64,000 nt of DNA from RGIG3002 sp964449325 (GTDB lineage Bacteria; Bacillota; Clostridia; Lachnospirales; Lachnospiraceae), in the NCBI GenBank assembly GCA_964449325.1, contig CAYUYJ010000001.1, positions 124,001-188,000 of the forward strand. Reading direction: 5' to 3'. The notes beneath the pieces are model-generated. The model was not told where the DNA came from and searched no databases. It was given only the letters and a program-made list of their open reading frames with translations. Every line of letters starts with the position of its first letter. Position 1 is the stretch's first letter. The position numbers and the translations under genes were made by a program. This document shows positions 36,405-45,408 of the stretch, in pieces.

Positions 36405-37013
36405 CTACTTTTCTTTTTCCTGCATGGCTCCCGTACCGCCTTCAACCACACCGTCGGATTTTAATACGCTGGTAAACGTCTTCACCATACATTTTATATC
36501 AAAGAAAAAGCCCATTTTCCTTACATATTCCCCATCCAGTCTTGCTTTTTCTTCAATTTCCAGTTCATCACGCCCGTTAATCTGTGCCCATCCGGTCAGT
36601 CCCGGTAAGATGTCATTGGCTCCATATTTATCCCGTTCCTCAATCAAATCATACTGATTCCAAAGTGCCGGCCTGGGACCTACGATTGCCATGTCCCCCT
36701 TCAAAATATTCACAATCTGGGGCAGTTCGTCCAGACTGGTTTTGCGCAGGAATCTTCCTACCTTTGTAATATACTGCTCCGGATTTTCCAAAAGGTGTGT
36801 CGGTACATCTTTGGGCGTATCTACCCGCATGGTACGAAATTTATAAATATAAAAATGCTTCTTATGGATACCCACTCTTTTCTGCCTGAATAAAATCGGT
36901 CCTTTGGAATCTGCTTTTATGGCAATAATCAATACCAGAAACACAGGCGATAAAATCACCAGCCCCAAAAAGGAAATTATGGTATCTATCACACGTTTAC
37001 TTTTCCGATACAT
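36405..37013 (-). CDS. PglC-like monotopic phosphoglycosyl transferase
   Basis: A 202-residue minimal PF02397 enzyme with one re-entrant/membrane segment (residues 7-31), YKFRTMR at 57-63, the catalytic Asp95-Glu96 in SLDELPQ, VGPRPA and GLTGWAQINGR. Length and layout match PglC, which links a HexNAc-type 1-phosphate to undecaprenyl phosphate. ATG at 37013 is chosen (GGGAG upstream and homologous start MYRKSKRVID); the frame extends 20 codons more, across the end of the upstream gene. It lies directly downstream of a PglF-like dehydratase, so a 6-deoxy-HexNAc may be the priming sugar. Confidence 0.9.
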   Translation of the reverse strand: MYRKSKRVIDTIISFLGLVILSPVFLVLIIAIKADSKGPILFRQKRVGIHKKHFYIYKFRTMRVDTPKDVPTHLLENPEQYITKVGRFLRKTSLDELPQIVNILKGDMAIVGPRPALWNQYDLIEERDKYGANDILPGLTGWAQINGRDELEIEEKARLDGEYVRKMGFFFDIKCMVKTFTSVLKSDGVVEGGTGAMQEKEK

Positions 37014-37038
37014 AGCCTTTCTCCCTTCCCCACAGGTA

Positions 37039-38922
37039 CTATGCCTGTTCCTTATTTTCGTAACGGGCATCAATCACATATGTGGGAACAATTTCTTTAA
37101 TCATTTCTTTAATATGCGGACTTTCCATTTCTGTTGCCTGTTTCAATGCATGAAGCTGTCTGAAAAATTCATCCTCATCCAATTCAATCGGTTTTCCGAT
37201 ATGAATCATGGCATTCGCCGTATCCTGTAACCCCTCTTCATCCATCAGAAGTTCTTCATAAAGCTTTTCTCCCGGGCGAAGTCCCGTAAACTCAATCTTA
37301 ATGTCCTCATCCACCTTGTAGCCGGAAAGCCGGATTAAGTTTTTCGCCAAATCCAAGATTTTCACCGGTTCTCCCATATCCAGCACGAAAATTTCACCGC
37401 CCCTGGCATAAGCTCCCGCCTGTAAAACCAAGGATACCGCCTCCGGTATCGTCATAAAATACCGGATGATGTCAGGATGTGTTACCGTTACCGGACCACC
37501 TGCCGCAATCTGTTTGCGAAACAGCGGGATAACACTGCCGTTGCTGCCCAGTACATTTCCGAAACGGACTGCCACAAACTCCGTATCATAATGCTTGTTA
37601 AAGGTCTGGATTATCATCTCACAGATACGCTTGCTGGCTCCCATAATATTGGTAGGATTCACCGCCTTGTCCGTGGAAATCATAACAAACCGTTTGGCTC
37701 CTGCCTGTGCCGCCGCCTGTGCCGTCTTAAAGGTACCGAATACATTATTCTTGATAGCTTCGTTCGGGCTTTCCTCCATTAACGGTACATGCTTATGGGC
37801 TGCCGCATGGTATACAATATCGGGATGATATTTATCAAAAATGGCATTCATCCGACCGGTATTGCGCACCGACGCAATGAGTACGACCAAATCCAGATTT
37901 TCATACTTGGAAAGCAATTCCTGTTGAATGTCATAAGCACTGTTTTCATAAATATCTACAATAATCAGCTGTTTCGGCTGATGGGTTGCAATCTGTCTGC
38001 AAAGCTCACTTCCGATGGAACCGCCTCCACCGGTGACAAGAATAACTTTATCCTTTACATAACCGAGAATGGAATCCATGTCTACTTTAATCGGATCACG
38101 TCCGAGCAAGTCCTCTACTTCCACGTCACGCAGTTTACTTACGTCCACCTCGCCGTTTACGAGCTGATACATGCCCGGAAGGGAACGCAGCTTACAGGTT
38201 GTTTCCTGACAAATCTGCAAAATATCACGAATTACCGTACGGGGTGCGGACGGAATCGCCACGAATATTTCATCGATGGAATACAAGTCCACAGCTTCCA
38301 CAATTTTATCCCTGCCGCCGATTACTTTGATTCCCTGAATATAGCGCCCCCACTTATTCGGGTCGTCATCAATGATACATTTAATGACCATGGTACTATA
38401 ATTACTGGATACAATTTCCTTAATAATCGCGTTGCCCGCTTCGCCGGCACCGATAATCATGACAGCAGTGTCATTTTTCTTATTCTGGTTCTTATGCTTC
38501 AGCCCCCGGAAAAACCGGTAAGAAAAACGGCTTGCAAAAGTAAACGCAACCAACAGAAACGCATACATAAAGTAGTAGCTTTTCGGAATCGGCATATCAA
38601 ACACTACCATAATCACTGCCATCACCGTAGCGGAACAGAAGGAGCCTACCACTACATTCTGCAGTTCATTGACTCCCGCAAATGCCCAAAGGCTGTGATA
38701 CAGCCGGAAAATATAAAAAATAATCAGCGTAATCACAATGTTAAACGGAAGCATTTTGGACACGGTTGCCAAAAAGTAGTCCGGTATGGCACTCATTCCT
38801 TCGTCCATGAAACGAAGAATAATGGCGAGGGCACTGGCAAGACATACGCTCAGTATGTCATATACAATCAGACATGCTCTCCGATATAACAATTGATAAT
38901 TAAAGGGTTTCTTTTTCTTCAT
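37039..38922 (-). CDS. PglF/CapD-like UDP-GlcNAc 4,6-dehydratase, membrane-bound
   Basis: A 627-residue protein with four N-terminal helices (to about residue 130), a Rossmann-like linker domain and a C-terminal SDR domain. GGGGSIGSEL near residue 295 binds NAD. STDKAVNPTNIMGASK contains Thr-Asp-Lys and MxxxK (near 426-430), with Met in place of the usual catalytic Tyr, the signature of retaining dehydratases of the PglF type. It should make UDP-2-acetamido-2,6-dideoxy-4-keto-hexose. It overlaps the upstream gene by 23 bases and precedes a PglC-like gene. Confidence 0.9.
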   Translation of the reverse strand: MKKKKPFNYQLLYRRACLIVYDILSVCLASALAIILRFMDEGMSAIPDYFLATVSKMLPFNIVITLIIFYIFRLYHSLWAFAGVNELQNVVVGSFCSATVMAVIMVVFDMPIPKSYYFMYAFLLVAFTFASRFSYRFFRGLKHKNQNKKNDTAVMIIGAGEAGNAIIKEIVSSNYSTMVIKCIIDDDPNKWGRYIQGIKVIGGRDKIVEAVDLYSIDEIFVAIPSAPRTVIRDILQICQETTCKLRSLPGMYQLVNGEVDVSKLRDVEVEDLLGRDPIKVDMDSILGYVKDKVILVTGGGGSIGSELCRQIATHQPKQLIIVDIYENSAYDIQQELLSKYENLDLVVLIASVRNTGRMNAIFDKYHPDIVYHAAAHKHVPLMEESPNEAIKNNVFGTFKTAQAAAQAGAKRFVMISTDKAVNPTNIMGASKRICEMIIQTFNKHYDTEFVAVRFGNVLGSNGSVIPLFRKQIAAGGPVTVTHPDIIRYFMTIPEAVSLVLQAGAYARGGEIFVLDMGEPVKILDLAKNLIRLSGYKVDEDIKIEFTGLRPGEKLYEELLMDEEGLQDTANAMIHIGKPIELDEDEFFRQLHALKQATEMESPHIKEMIKEIVPTYVIDARYENKEQA

Positions 38923-41374
38923 TGCTTTTCTTCTTCATCTTCTCTTTTTTCATATCAAACAACAAGGGGGCCATCGTCAGCAGCCAGATAAATCCAAACG
39001 GATTACAGGGATGGAACGTCCATTCCACAATACCCGCCACTAAAAATGCCGTCATAACCGCAAGAGGCATACAGGCATTTCTTCTTGTGTGCCGCATCCT
39101 TCTATAATAAAGATAAGCCAGAACAACCGAAGCCAGATTCAGGACAACCAGCACAACTCCCGCTGCGATTCCGTTATCATATGCGGTTTGTAAGTAAATA
39201 TTGTGAGCGTGCATGATTTTTCCGTCCACACTCATCACTTCATGTCCATTCCAGTTTAAATTATCCCAGTAGCTTTTGTAAATATCAAATCTTCCGTTTG
39301 AGATATCTCCGGTATCAAACATGGTGTTATTGGCACCGCTCATTCCTGCCGTTTCATCAGCGGATGCTACAAAAACATAACTTTCTTCCATCATGGAAAT
39401 GTATCCCGGATCATCGGAGCCAAAAATCATTGCCGATTTTTCATCCATACCAAGAATTCGGATATTAAACACTGTCACAAATCTTGCTACTGTCATATAG
39501 CGCAGGGCATCGGGTTTCTCGCCCCTGACAATGGAATCCACAAACACTTCAATATCATAGGTAAACGGCTCATTCACCACTGCCGGAATGGTTCTCGTAG
39601 CTGTGAAGCAAACGGGGAAAACAATTAACACTGCTAATATCAGACTTCCCATCTGTATTCCGATTTTACGAAGTTTTTCCCTCCATTTTCCTTCCGCCGT
39701 GGTTACAAGCAGCACCAATCCCGCCACAAGAATTGCCACATAGCCTGTCCGGGACAAAGTCATAATCAGATAAGCGGCAACTCCGGCTACCGCAAAAAGC
39801 TCTTTCCATGTATCCGCAAGTCTTACCGAATGTCTGGTCTTTGAAAAGTACTTTGCCAGTGCCGCACACAGCACCGCAGACAGATAAATCGCTGTTGTGG
39901 TGGAGGTATGGAAAATCAGCGGGTAGCGCACATACATGAAATAATGATACGGTCTGTGCAAAAGGGACTGTATCAGCACCGCCGCAAAACTGAGTAAGAT
40001 TCCGTTTGCAAGGTTATCCAAAAAGACTCCTTTTCGTTTCCACGCACCGAAACGCAGAAAATAAACAAGAAACATCACCGTCATCACAATCGGCCATACC
40101 CATTTATGCCGGAAAATAATCATCAATGCTGCAAGCAGAATAAGTATTCCTGCATAGCAAATATTGACACGGCTGACTTTCTTTCGAAACAGACTTTTTA
40201 TCACATTCAAAACAACAAGTCCGCCTGTTGCCGCCACAAAAATTGTCAGCATCATCAGGGATTCTTCTTCCAGAACTCCTTTGAAGTTCAGTTTATAAAT
40301 AACCCCGGCGATAATGACCAGTACAATATATAGACCGTTCATCAGGTTCAAAAGTTCTTTTTTTGTAAAAGTTGTCAGCATGGCAAGGGACAGCCAGATT
40401 AATACATAACGGAATGCCTCGTAATGGGCATAGTTGGAAAGTCCGTTTACATATTCCGTGCAATACCAGATGGCTTCTGCAATACAGACTGCCTGTAAAA
40501 TATCGGCAATCCGATATTTTGCCAGTTTTTCCTTTACCTTGTCATACACTTCATCCCGCTTATGATTCAAGCCGTAAAATAAAACCGCCGCTAAAAGAAA
40601 AACGCCACTCTCATAAACAATAATATCTAAAGGTCTGGAACTAAACAACTTCACCGGCCAGATTGTCACTGCACACACTACGGTCAGAACAGCTACCAAC
40701 GGATTCCCTATAAAGCGAACCCATCTGCCCACAAGCACCTCCGTATCCGTGAACTTCTTTTTAAACAGCCGGTGCACCAGAGAAATAAGTGCAGCTGCCA
40801 GAAGTGCCGTCCCGATACAGTAAGCAGCTTCTCTTTTCGGAGAAAGAGCCGCTACGCAGTCATATCGGGTAATCAGATTCATTCCCGGAAATTCCATTCC
40901 ACTGTAAAAATAAATGCCGTTCGTAGTTACCCCTGACTCCTGCGTATCCTCCAAAGCAAGGAACACTTCTTCTCCAAGGCTCTCTACCGTATAATAATAT
41001 TCTTTTCCGATTTCTACATCCAGATTGATATCAAAAGTTACAAAACCCGCTTCCGTCATGCCGCTGATATCCGCAGTTACCACTTTTAAATCATTCATGG
41101 CCCCATCCTTCACGCGCAGCTGCAATACGGTATTCACATTTTCACTGCACACAAAAACCGACAGACGTTCTATTTCCTCACACTGGGGAATAAACATCTG
41201 CATAGCGGGGTTGTCCACACTGACCGGATCCGTCATTTCCAACATGACTTCCGTGCTCTTTAGCGTAAGATGATGTTTTATCAGCCCGAGAGGGCCCGTA
41301 ATGAGAATGATAAATACTGCCGATACCGCAATGATATATTGTATCATTCTGCTCTTTTTCACTGTCTTGTTCAT
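38900..41374 (-). CDS. large O-antigen ligase/polymerase-like membrane protein with N-terminal outside domain
   Basis: An 824-residue protein. A first helix (about 12-30) is followed by roughly 140 residues of polar, beta-rich sequence that should lie outside the membrane, then about 12 helices. LSRTGYVAIL near residue 545 and HAHNIYLQTAYDNGI near residue 735 are typical of the O-antigen ligase/Wzy superfamily. It probably polymerises repeat units or transfers the finished glycan to its acceptor. The N-terminal domain is unusual and roughly doubles the family length. It starts with weak GGAATTGAG upstream. Confidence 0.75.
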   Translation of the reverse strand: MNKTVKKSRMIQYIIAVSAVFIILITGPLGLIKHHLTLKSTEVMLEMTDPVSVDNPAMQMFIPQCEEIERLSVFVCSENVNTVLQLRVKDGAMNDLKVVTADISGMTEAGFVTFDINLDVEIGKEYYYTVESLGEEVFLALEDTQESGVTTNGIYFYSGMEFPGMNLITRYDCVAALSPKREAAYCIGTALLAAALISLVHRLFKKKFTDTEVLVGRWVRFIGNPLVAVLTVVCAVTIWPVKLFSSRPLDIIVYESGVFLLAAVLFYGLNHKRDEVYDKVKEKLAKYRIADILQAVCIAEAIWYCTEYVNGLSNYAHYEAFRYVLIWLSLAMLTTFTKKELLNLMNGLYIVLVIIAGVIYKLNFKGVLEEESLMMLTIFVAATGGLVVLNVIKSLFRKKVSRVNICYAGILILLAALMIIFRHKWVWPIVMTVMFLVYFLRFGAWKRKGVFLDNLANGILLSFAAVLIQSLLHRPYHYFMYVRYPLIFHTSTTTAIYLSAVLCAALAKYFSKTRHSVRLADTWKELFAVAGVAAYLIMTLSRTGYVAILVAGLVLLVTTAEGKWREKLRKIGIQMGSLILAVLIVFPVCFTATRTIPAVVNEPFTYDIEVFVDSIVRGEKPDALRYMTVARFVTVFNIRILGMDEKSAMIFGSDDPGYISMMEESYVFVASADETAGMSGANNTMFDTGDISNGRFDIYKSYWDNLNWNGHEVMSVDGKIMHAHNIYLQTAYDNGIAAGVVLVVLNLASVVLAYLYYRRMRHTRRNACMPLAVMTAFLVAGIVEWTFHPCNPFGFIWLLTMAPLLFDMKKEKMKKKSNEEKETL

Positions 41375-41412
41375 GCACTCAATTCCATTTCTTCATAATC
41401 TATAGTAGTATA

Positions 41413-43176
41413 TCACAGCAGCCTGTAAATAACAAATCGAACTTCTCCGTTTAATTCAATTTTCCCGACATTTTCCGCGGTAACAGCAATGCCCTTCTGT
41501 TTGTAGTATTCTGTCAGCCATTCCACATCCCGATTGACCTTAGAGACAAAAAAGACATTTTCTTTTTCCACAAGCGCTTTTTCCAAATCTGTAATGTCTC
41601 TTTGCAGAAGTTTTTTACCATAAAGCGGACTTTTGGACGTCCAGCCGCCGCACAAATCATAATTCCGGTAGGAATTATCAACCCCTTCAAACATTTTTTC
41701 CGTATAATTCACTGTAGAATATACATCGATAACATAATAATTTTCCGCATTTTCTTTGCAGTATTCTTGTAAAAGAAGCCATTCCTCATTGATTTTTTCC
41801 CGACTGCTTCCTTCTCCCAGTGCACGACTCCACAGACTTGGTAAACTGAGGGCAAGAATAACACAGGCAAGCACACTTACGGTCACTCTGCTTATCTTTT
41901 TTCTTCCCCATTCCACGGCAAGAAGTCCGAACAGCATCATAAGTTCCATCCAAAATAAACCGTGGGTAATCCGATCCGGTGTACGATTACGCAAAATAAT
42001 GTACATCCAGCAGACCGAACGTATTCCCACAAACATAGGTAGCTTCCACAAATAAGATTTGTCTCTGTTATAGATTGCGACAATCATAAGAAGCAGGTAT
42101 AAAAACAACACAAGACCGCTATAAGGCATGTACTTTGTGGATAACAGACTGTTCCCGTACAGCCACACAGCTTCCCTAAAGTCTATCAGAAACAGGGTGT
42201 CTCCGCCACGCTGCCCGGTCTGATAGTCCACCATTTTTCTCAGTACTTCTTCGTCAATGCTTTCATCTAAAGCAAAATTATAGTTGTCTATCAGCACAGC
42301 TTCTGCCTGCGAAAGACCTGCCTCCTCATAAAATTCCTGATTCGTTTCGTAATCGGGCCAGCCAAGGAAATCATAGATTTCCGTCCGGTAATCAAAAAAT
42401 GCCCGAAACCTCTGCCATTCTTCCGTTCCGTAAGCAAGCCTGTCTGCCAGAAGGCTTCCGCCCATAAGAGCCAATGCTGCTCCGATAATCCCCAGATATT
42501 TGACTATATTTTCTTTCGTAAAAAACTTTTTCTCCTTGGACCATTTACAAAGCCCCGCCCCCAAAAGAAAGGGGAACAGTAAAATTGCCATTTCCGTTCG
42601 TATCTGGAAAGCAAGCACAACCAACAAAATACTGACTATATTTTCTGTCAAAAAGCTTTTTACACTTTTGGTTGCATCCGTAGTATAAAACCAAAATACT
42701 GCCGCCGCCATCAAAATGGCACAGGTCATCGTATATTGCACATAAACCAGCTCATACAAAAGTATATTTCCGGCAAACAAAAGCGTTCCTGCCACCATTA
42801 TCCCTTTCATCCATTTTCGGTTTACAAATCCTGCTGCCCTGGCCGCAATCAGAAACAACGCCCCGTACTGGCATATGCATAAGCAAATCCCGTACCATGG
42901 AATCTCCAAGCCCCCCGGCAGTGCCGGAAACAGCTTGTAAAACAAACTAAATAAAGCACTGACCGGATACAGCATCTGAATATTCCTGCTCTCCGGCACT
43001 CCGGTATAACTTCCGCACAAAATATCCCGCAAAGTAGTATCATCATTCACGCAGTAATAATAATCAAAACACACACCAATGACTACCAGCAGAAGCAGTA
43101 TCCCGCCCGCCGCAATCAGATATTCAAAGCTCTTGTTTCCTTCCTTCAGTTTGGCACTACGATTTCCTTTTTCCAT
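41413..43176 (-). CDS. multi-pass membrane protein of unknown function, possible GT-C enzyme
   Basis: A 587-residue protein with about 11 hydrophobic segments and a soluble C-terminal domain of roughly 130 residues (from LGEGSSREKINEEW) ending in VRFVIYRLL. After the first helix it has CFDYYYCVNDDTTLRD, an acidic cluster placed like the catalytic acid of GT-C transferases. The C-terminal part includes VIDVYSTVNYTEK. I do not recognise the exact family. It lies between a ligase/polymerase-like gene and an AT3 acyltransferase, consistent with work on the glycan outside the membrane. Confidence 0.6.
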   Translation of the reverse strand: MEKGNRSAKLKEGNKSFEYLIAAGGILLLLVVIGVCFDYYYCVNDDTTLRDILCGSYTGVPESRNIQMLYPVSALFSLFYKLFPALPGGLEIPWYGICLCICQYGALFLIAARAAGFVNRKWMKGIMVAGTLLFAGNILLYELVYVQYTMTCAILMAAAVFWFYTTDATKSVKSFLTENIVSILLVVLAFQIRTEMAILLFPFLLGAGLCKWSKEKKFFTKENIVKYLGIIGAALALMGGSLLADRLAYGTEEWQRFRAFFDYRTEIYDFLGWPDYETNQEFYEEAGLSQAEAVLIDNYNFALDESIDEEVLRKMVDYQTGQRGGDTLFLIDFREAVWLYGNSLLSTKYMPYSGLVLFLYLLLMIVAIYNRDKSYLWKLPMFVGIRSVCWMYIILRNRTPDRITHGLFWMELMMLFGLLAVEWGRKKISRVTVSVLACVILALSLPSLWSRALGEGSSREKINEEWLLLQEYCKENAENYYVIDVYSTVNYTEKMFEGVDNSYRNYDLCGGWTSKSPLYGKKLLQRDITDLEKALVEKENVFFVSKVNRDVEWLTEYYKQKGIAVTAENVGKIELNGEVRFVIYRLL

Positions 43177-43185
43177 ATTTTTGTC

Positions 43186-44244
43186 CTATTTCCCTTTTTT
43201 TAACATATCTATCACCTGTGCAAACAATTTTTGCCTAAGCAGCTCTATCACTGCACACATCAGAAACACCAATCCGATACTGCCAAGCATAAGTACCGGG
43301 AACCACACAGAAGCCGCCTGCTTTTCCACCTGTAACCATTTCTCCCATACATAACGAAAATCCATATGCTCATGCAGAAGATATACACCAAATGCCGCAC
43401 TGCCAAAGGTTCCGATGACTTTTCCCACCCTTTCAGAGGAAATTTTCAAAGAGGAAAAACAACAAAACAGCCCTACTGCCGCCAGATAACAGAATATATG
43501 ATTATAACTGTAGGCATAAGTTACAATATCTTCTAAATGCCCGGTTCTTACAAAAATTTCTTTCAACGCGCAGGCACTCAATACCATAGCCCCACAAGAT
43601 ACTGTATAAAGCAAAACCCCTCCGGCTTTTCCTGCAAGATAGGGGAGTCCAAACCGTCTGCAATACGCTCCGGTTATATACAGGCACAGAAACCAAAGCA
43701 CATCATAGCCCCTTTTGTCCACGGCAAGGGCAAGCGGAAGCACCGATTTTGACAGGCTTAAAATGCCAAGAAGCAGAAGCAATCCATTCCTCATCTGTTT
43801 CTGCTCCATTTTCTGCAACACCGGATTCAGGAAAGGCAGCAGAATATAAAGTAGGATATAAGACGTAACAAACCAATAATGTTCGGTTACAACAGGGAAC
43901 AGATAGCAGGCTCCCTTGTAAATGTTAAGTTCCGTTTTGTCTGCAATTCCCGTGGCGTAAGCCAGTGCTCCAAGCAACAGCGAATAGAAAAGCACCTGCC
44001 CCCAGAGTGTAAGCAATCGCTTTAACCGAATCTCTTTTTCTACAAGAAAATATCCGGTAATCAACACATATACATTTACTGCGGGGAAAAAGAACGCCTC
44101 AAAAATCCATGGAAGAAGCCCCTGTACGCCGCTTTTTTCCGTAAAGTTTCCAAGCACGCCGCCCTTATCCAGATAATGCAACCCAATTATCATACACATA
44201 GCAATAATCCGTAATAATTCAAAGTTAGCTTCCCGCTTTTTCAT
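43186..44244 (-). CDS. AT3 family membrane acyltransferase
   Basis: A 352-residue, roughly ten-helix protein of the acyltransferase-3 type. LLRIIAMCMIIGLHY provides the conserved Arg12-x10-His23 pair. FFFPAVNVYVLITGYFL and HYWFVTSYILLYIL are also typical. It would transfer an acyl group, usually acetyl, onto a sugar at the membrane. AAGGAG precedes the ATG. It follows pseG, so pseudaminic acid or a neighbouring sugar may be its target; that is an inference from position only. Confidence 0.83.
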   Translation of the reverse strand: MKKREANFELLRIIAMCMIIGLHYLDKGGVLGNFTEKSGVQGLLPWIFEAFFFPAVNVYVLITGYFLVEKEIRLKRLLTLWGQVLFYSLLLGALAYATGIADKTELNIYKGACYLFPVVTEHYWFVTSYILLYILLPFLNPVLQKMEQKQMRNGLLLLLGILSLSKSVLPLALAVDKRGYDVLWFLCLYITGAYCRRFGLPYLAGKAGGVLLYTVSCGAMVLSACALKEIFVRTGHLEDIVTYAYSYNHIFCYLAAVGLFCCFSSLKISSERVGKVIGTFGSAAFGVYLLHEHMDFRYVWEKWLQVEKQAASVWFPVLMLGSIGLVFLMCAVIELLRQKLFAQVIDMLKKGK

Positions 44245-44287
44245 GGCTCTCCTTTCTCTTTCTTCCCGACTCGTTTTTTCTGTCCTT

Positions 44288-45397
44288 TTATTCCCAAAGT
44301 TTCGTCACAATGCGCTCCGCACCGTTTCCGTCTACTATCTCCTGCATTTGCCGGCTGATTTCTTCCCGTCCGGCTTTTCCCGTTTCGCCAAGCTGTTTCA
44401 CCTTTTCCATAATATTCGTAAACATGACAGTTTTATCTTTTTCATAATCCCCGGCATAATAAACAGGGGTATACTTTTCAAAAGCGGTTCCCGGCAGAAT
44501 CTGATTATCCGCAAAGGAAAAGCAGATTGTGGGTACGCCTATGGCACAAAGCTCATACAGCGTAGTACCTGCTGCTGAAATGGCAATGTCACATTCCGCC
44601 ATCAGTTCCCACATCTTCTTCACATCCGTGTAAACCTTTATTCTTCCGCTCCGGCTGTCCTCTTTTTTGAAGTCTGTCCCGATTCCGCCACTATGGGAGG
44701 CTCGTTCCATACTGCGCAGTGCCTCGAGACTATCGGAAAATCTGCCGCAGACCACATACAGATACATCGTTGTCTGCTCTGTCAGTTTCTCCACAAGGGC
44801 TTCCGCAATCCGGTAACTGTCACTTCCTCCTGTAGTAATCAAAAGATGTTCTGCTTTTTCCCGCACCCGGTACTTCTGCTCTTTAAAGGGCTGCCGCAAT
44901 GGCATATAAGTACAACCAAGCAGGGTCTTCGGTGCATTCTTCTCATAGGAAAAATCTATCCCGTAAATATTATAATTAATCAGAATATCTGTCTGATACG
45001 GCACATCACCGTAATCCTCCATCAGTGCAAGCCGGATTTTTAGCATTGAAAGTTCCTGCCTTAACGCACGCATATAGCTTTCCGTAATCTGATAGCTGTC
45101 CACCAAAAACACAATGTCTGTCAGTTTTTCGGCAAGGGGAAGTCCGGCTTCTTTCCTGACAATAGAAAAAAGTTCCGGCAGTTCTGACTCCAAACTACGG
45201 TAATCCGTATGCAGTACCCGGTAATCCTGCTGCCGTTCTTGTAAGAGTCCTGCCCCTTCCTCATCTGCGGTAAAGAAAAGTGTTCTTATCCCCTTTTTCT
45301 TTGCCGCCTCTGCAATCGTCAGACAACGCATCATATGTCCCATTCCGATTTCCTTATTGGCATCTGCCCGTATCCACAATTCCCTTCTCTTTTCCAT
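44288..45397 (-). CDS. pseG: UDP-2,4-diacetamido-2,4,6-trideoxy-beta-L-altropyranose hydrolase
   Basis: A 369-residue GT28-like GT-B protein. It has GMGHMMRC at 18-25, with His21 as the candidate catalytic base, and the C-terminal TTGGSDSYR and SAAGTTLYELCAIGVPTICF blocks. PseG removes UDP from the di-N-acetylated altrose intermediate to give the free sugar for PseI. It is longer than Campylobacter PseG (274 residues), but I see no fused acetyltransferase domain. It follows pseI by 11 bases. The context with pseB, C, F and I makes the assignment firm. Confidence 0.88.
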   Translation of the reverse strand: MEKRRELWIRADANKEIGMGHMMRCLTIAEAAKKKGIRTLFFTADEEGAGLLQERQQDYRVLHTDYRSLESELPELFSIVRKEAGLPLAEKLTDIVFLVDSYQITESYMRALRQELSMLKIRLALMEDYGDVPYQTDILINYNIYGIDFSYEKNAPKTLLGCTYMPLRQPFKEQKYRVREKAEHLLITTGGSDSYRIAEALVEKLTEQTTMYLYVVCGRFSDSLEALRSMERASHSGGIGTDFKKEDSRSGRIKVYTDVKKMWELMAECDIAISAAGTTLYELCAIGVPTICFSFADNQILPGTAFEKYTPVYYAGDYEKDKTVMFTNIMEKVKQLGETGKAGREEISRQMQEIVDGNGAERIVTKLWE

Positions 45398-45408
45398 ACG
45401 ACGTTCCT

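Noticed and set aside
37789..38889. Long plus-strand open frame (about 366 codons) inside the PglF-like gene
   Set aside because: It lies wholly antisense to a gene with clear dehydratase motifs, has no recognisable domain and shows the His/Asn-rich composition expected of a shadow frame.
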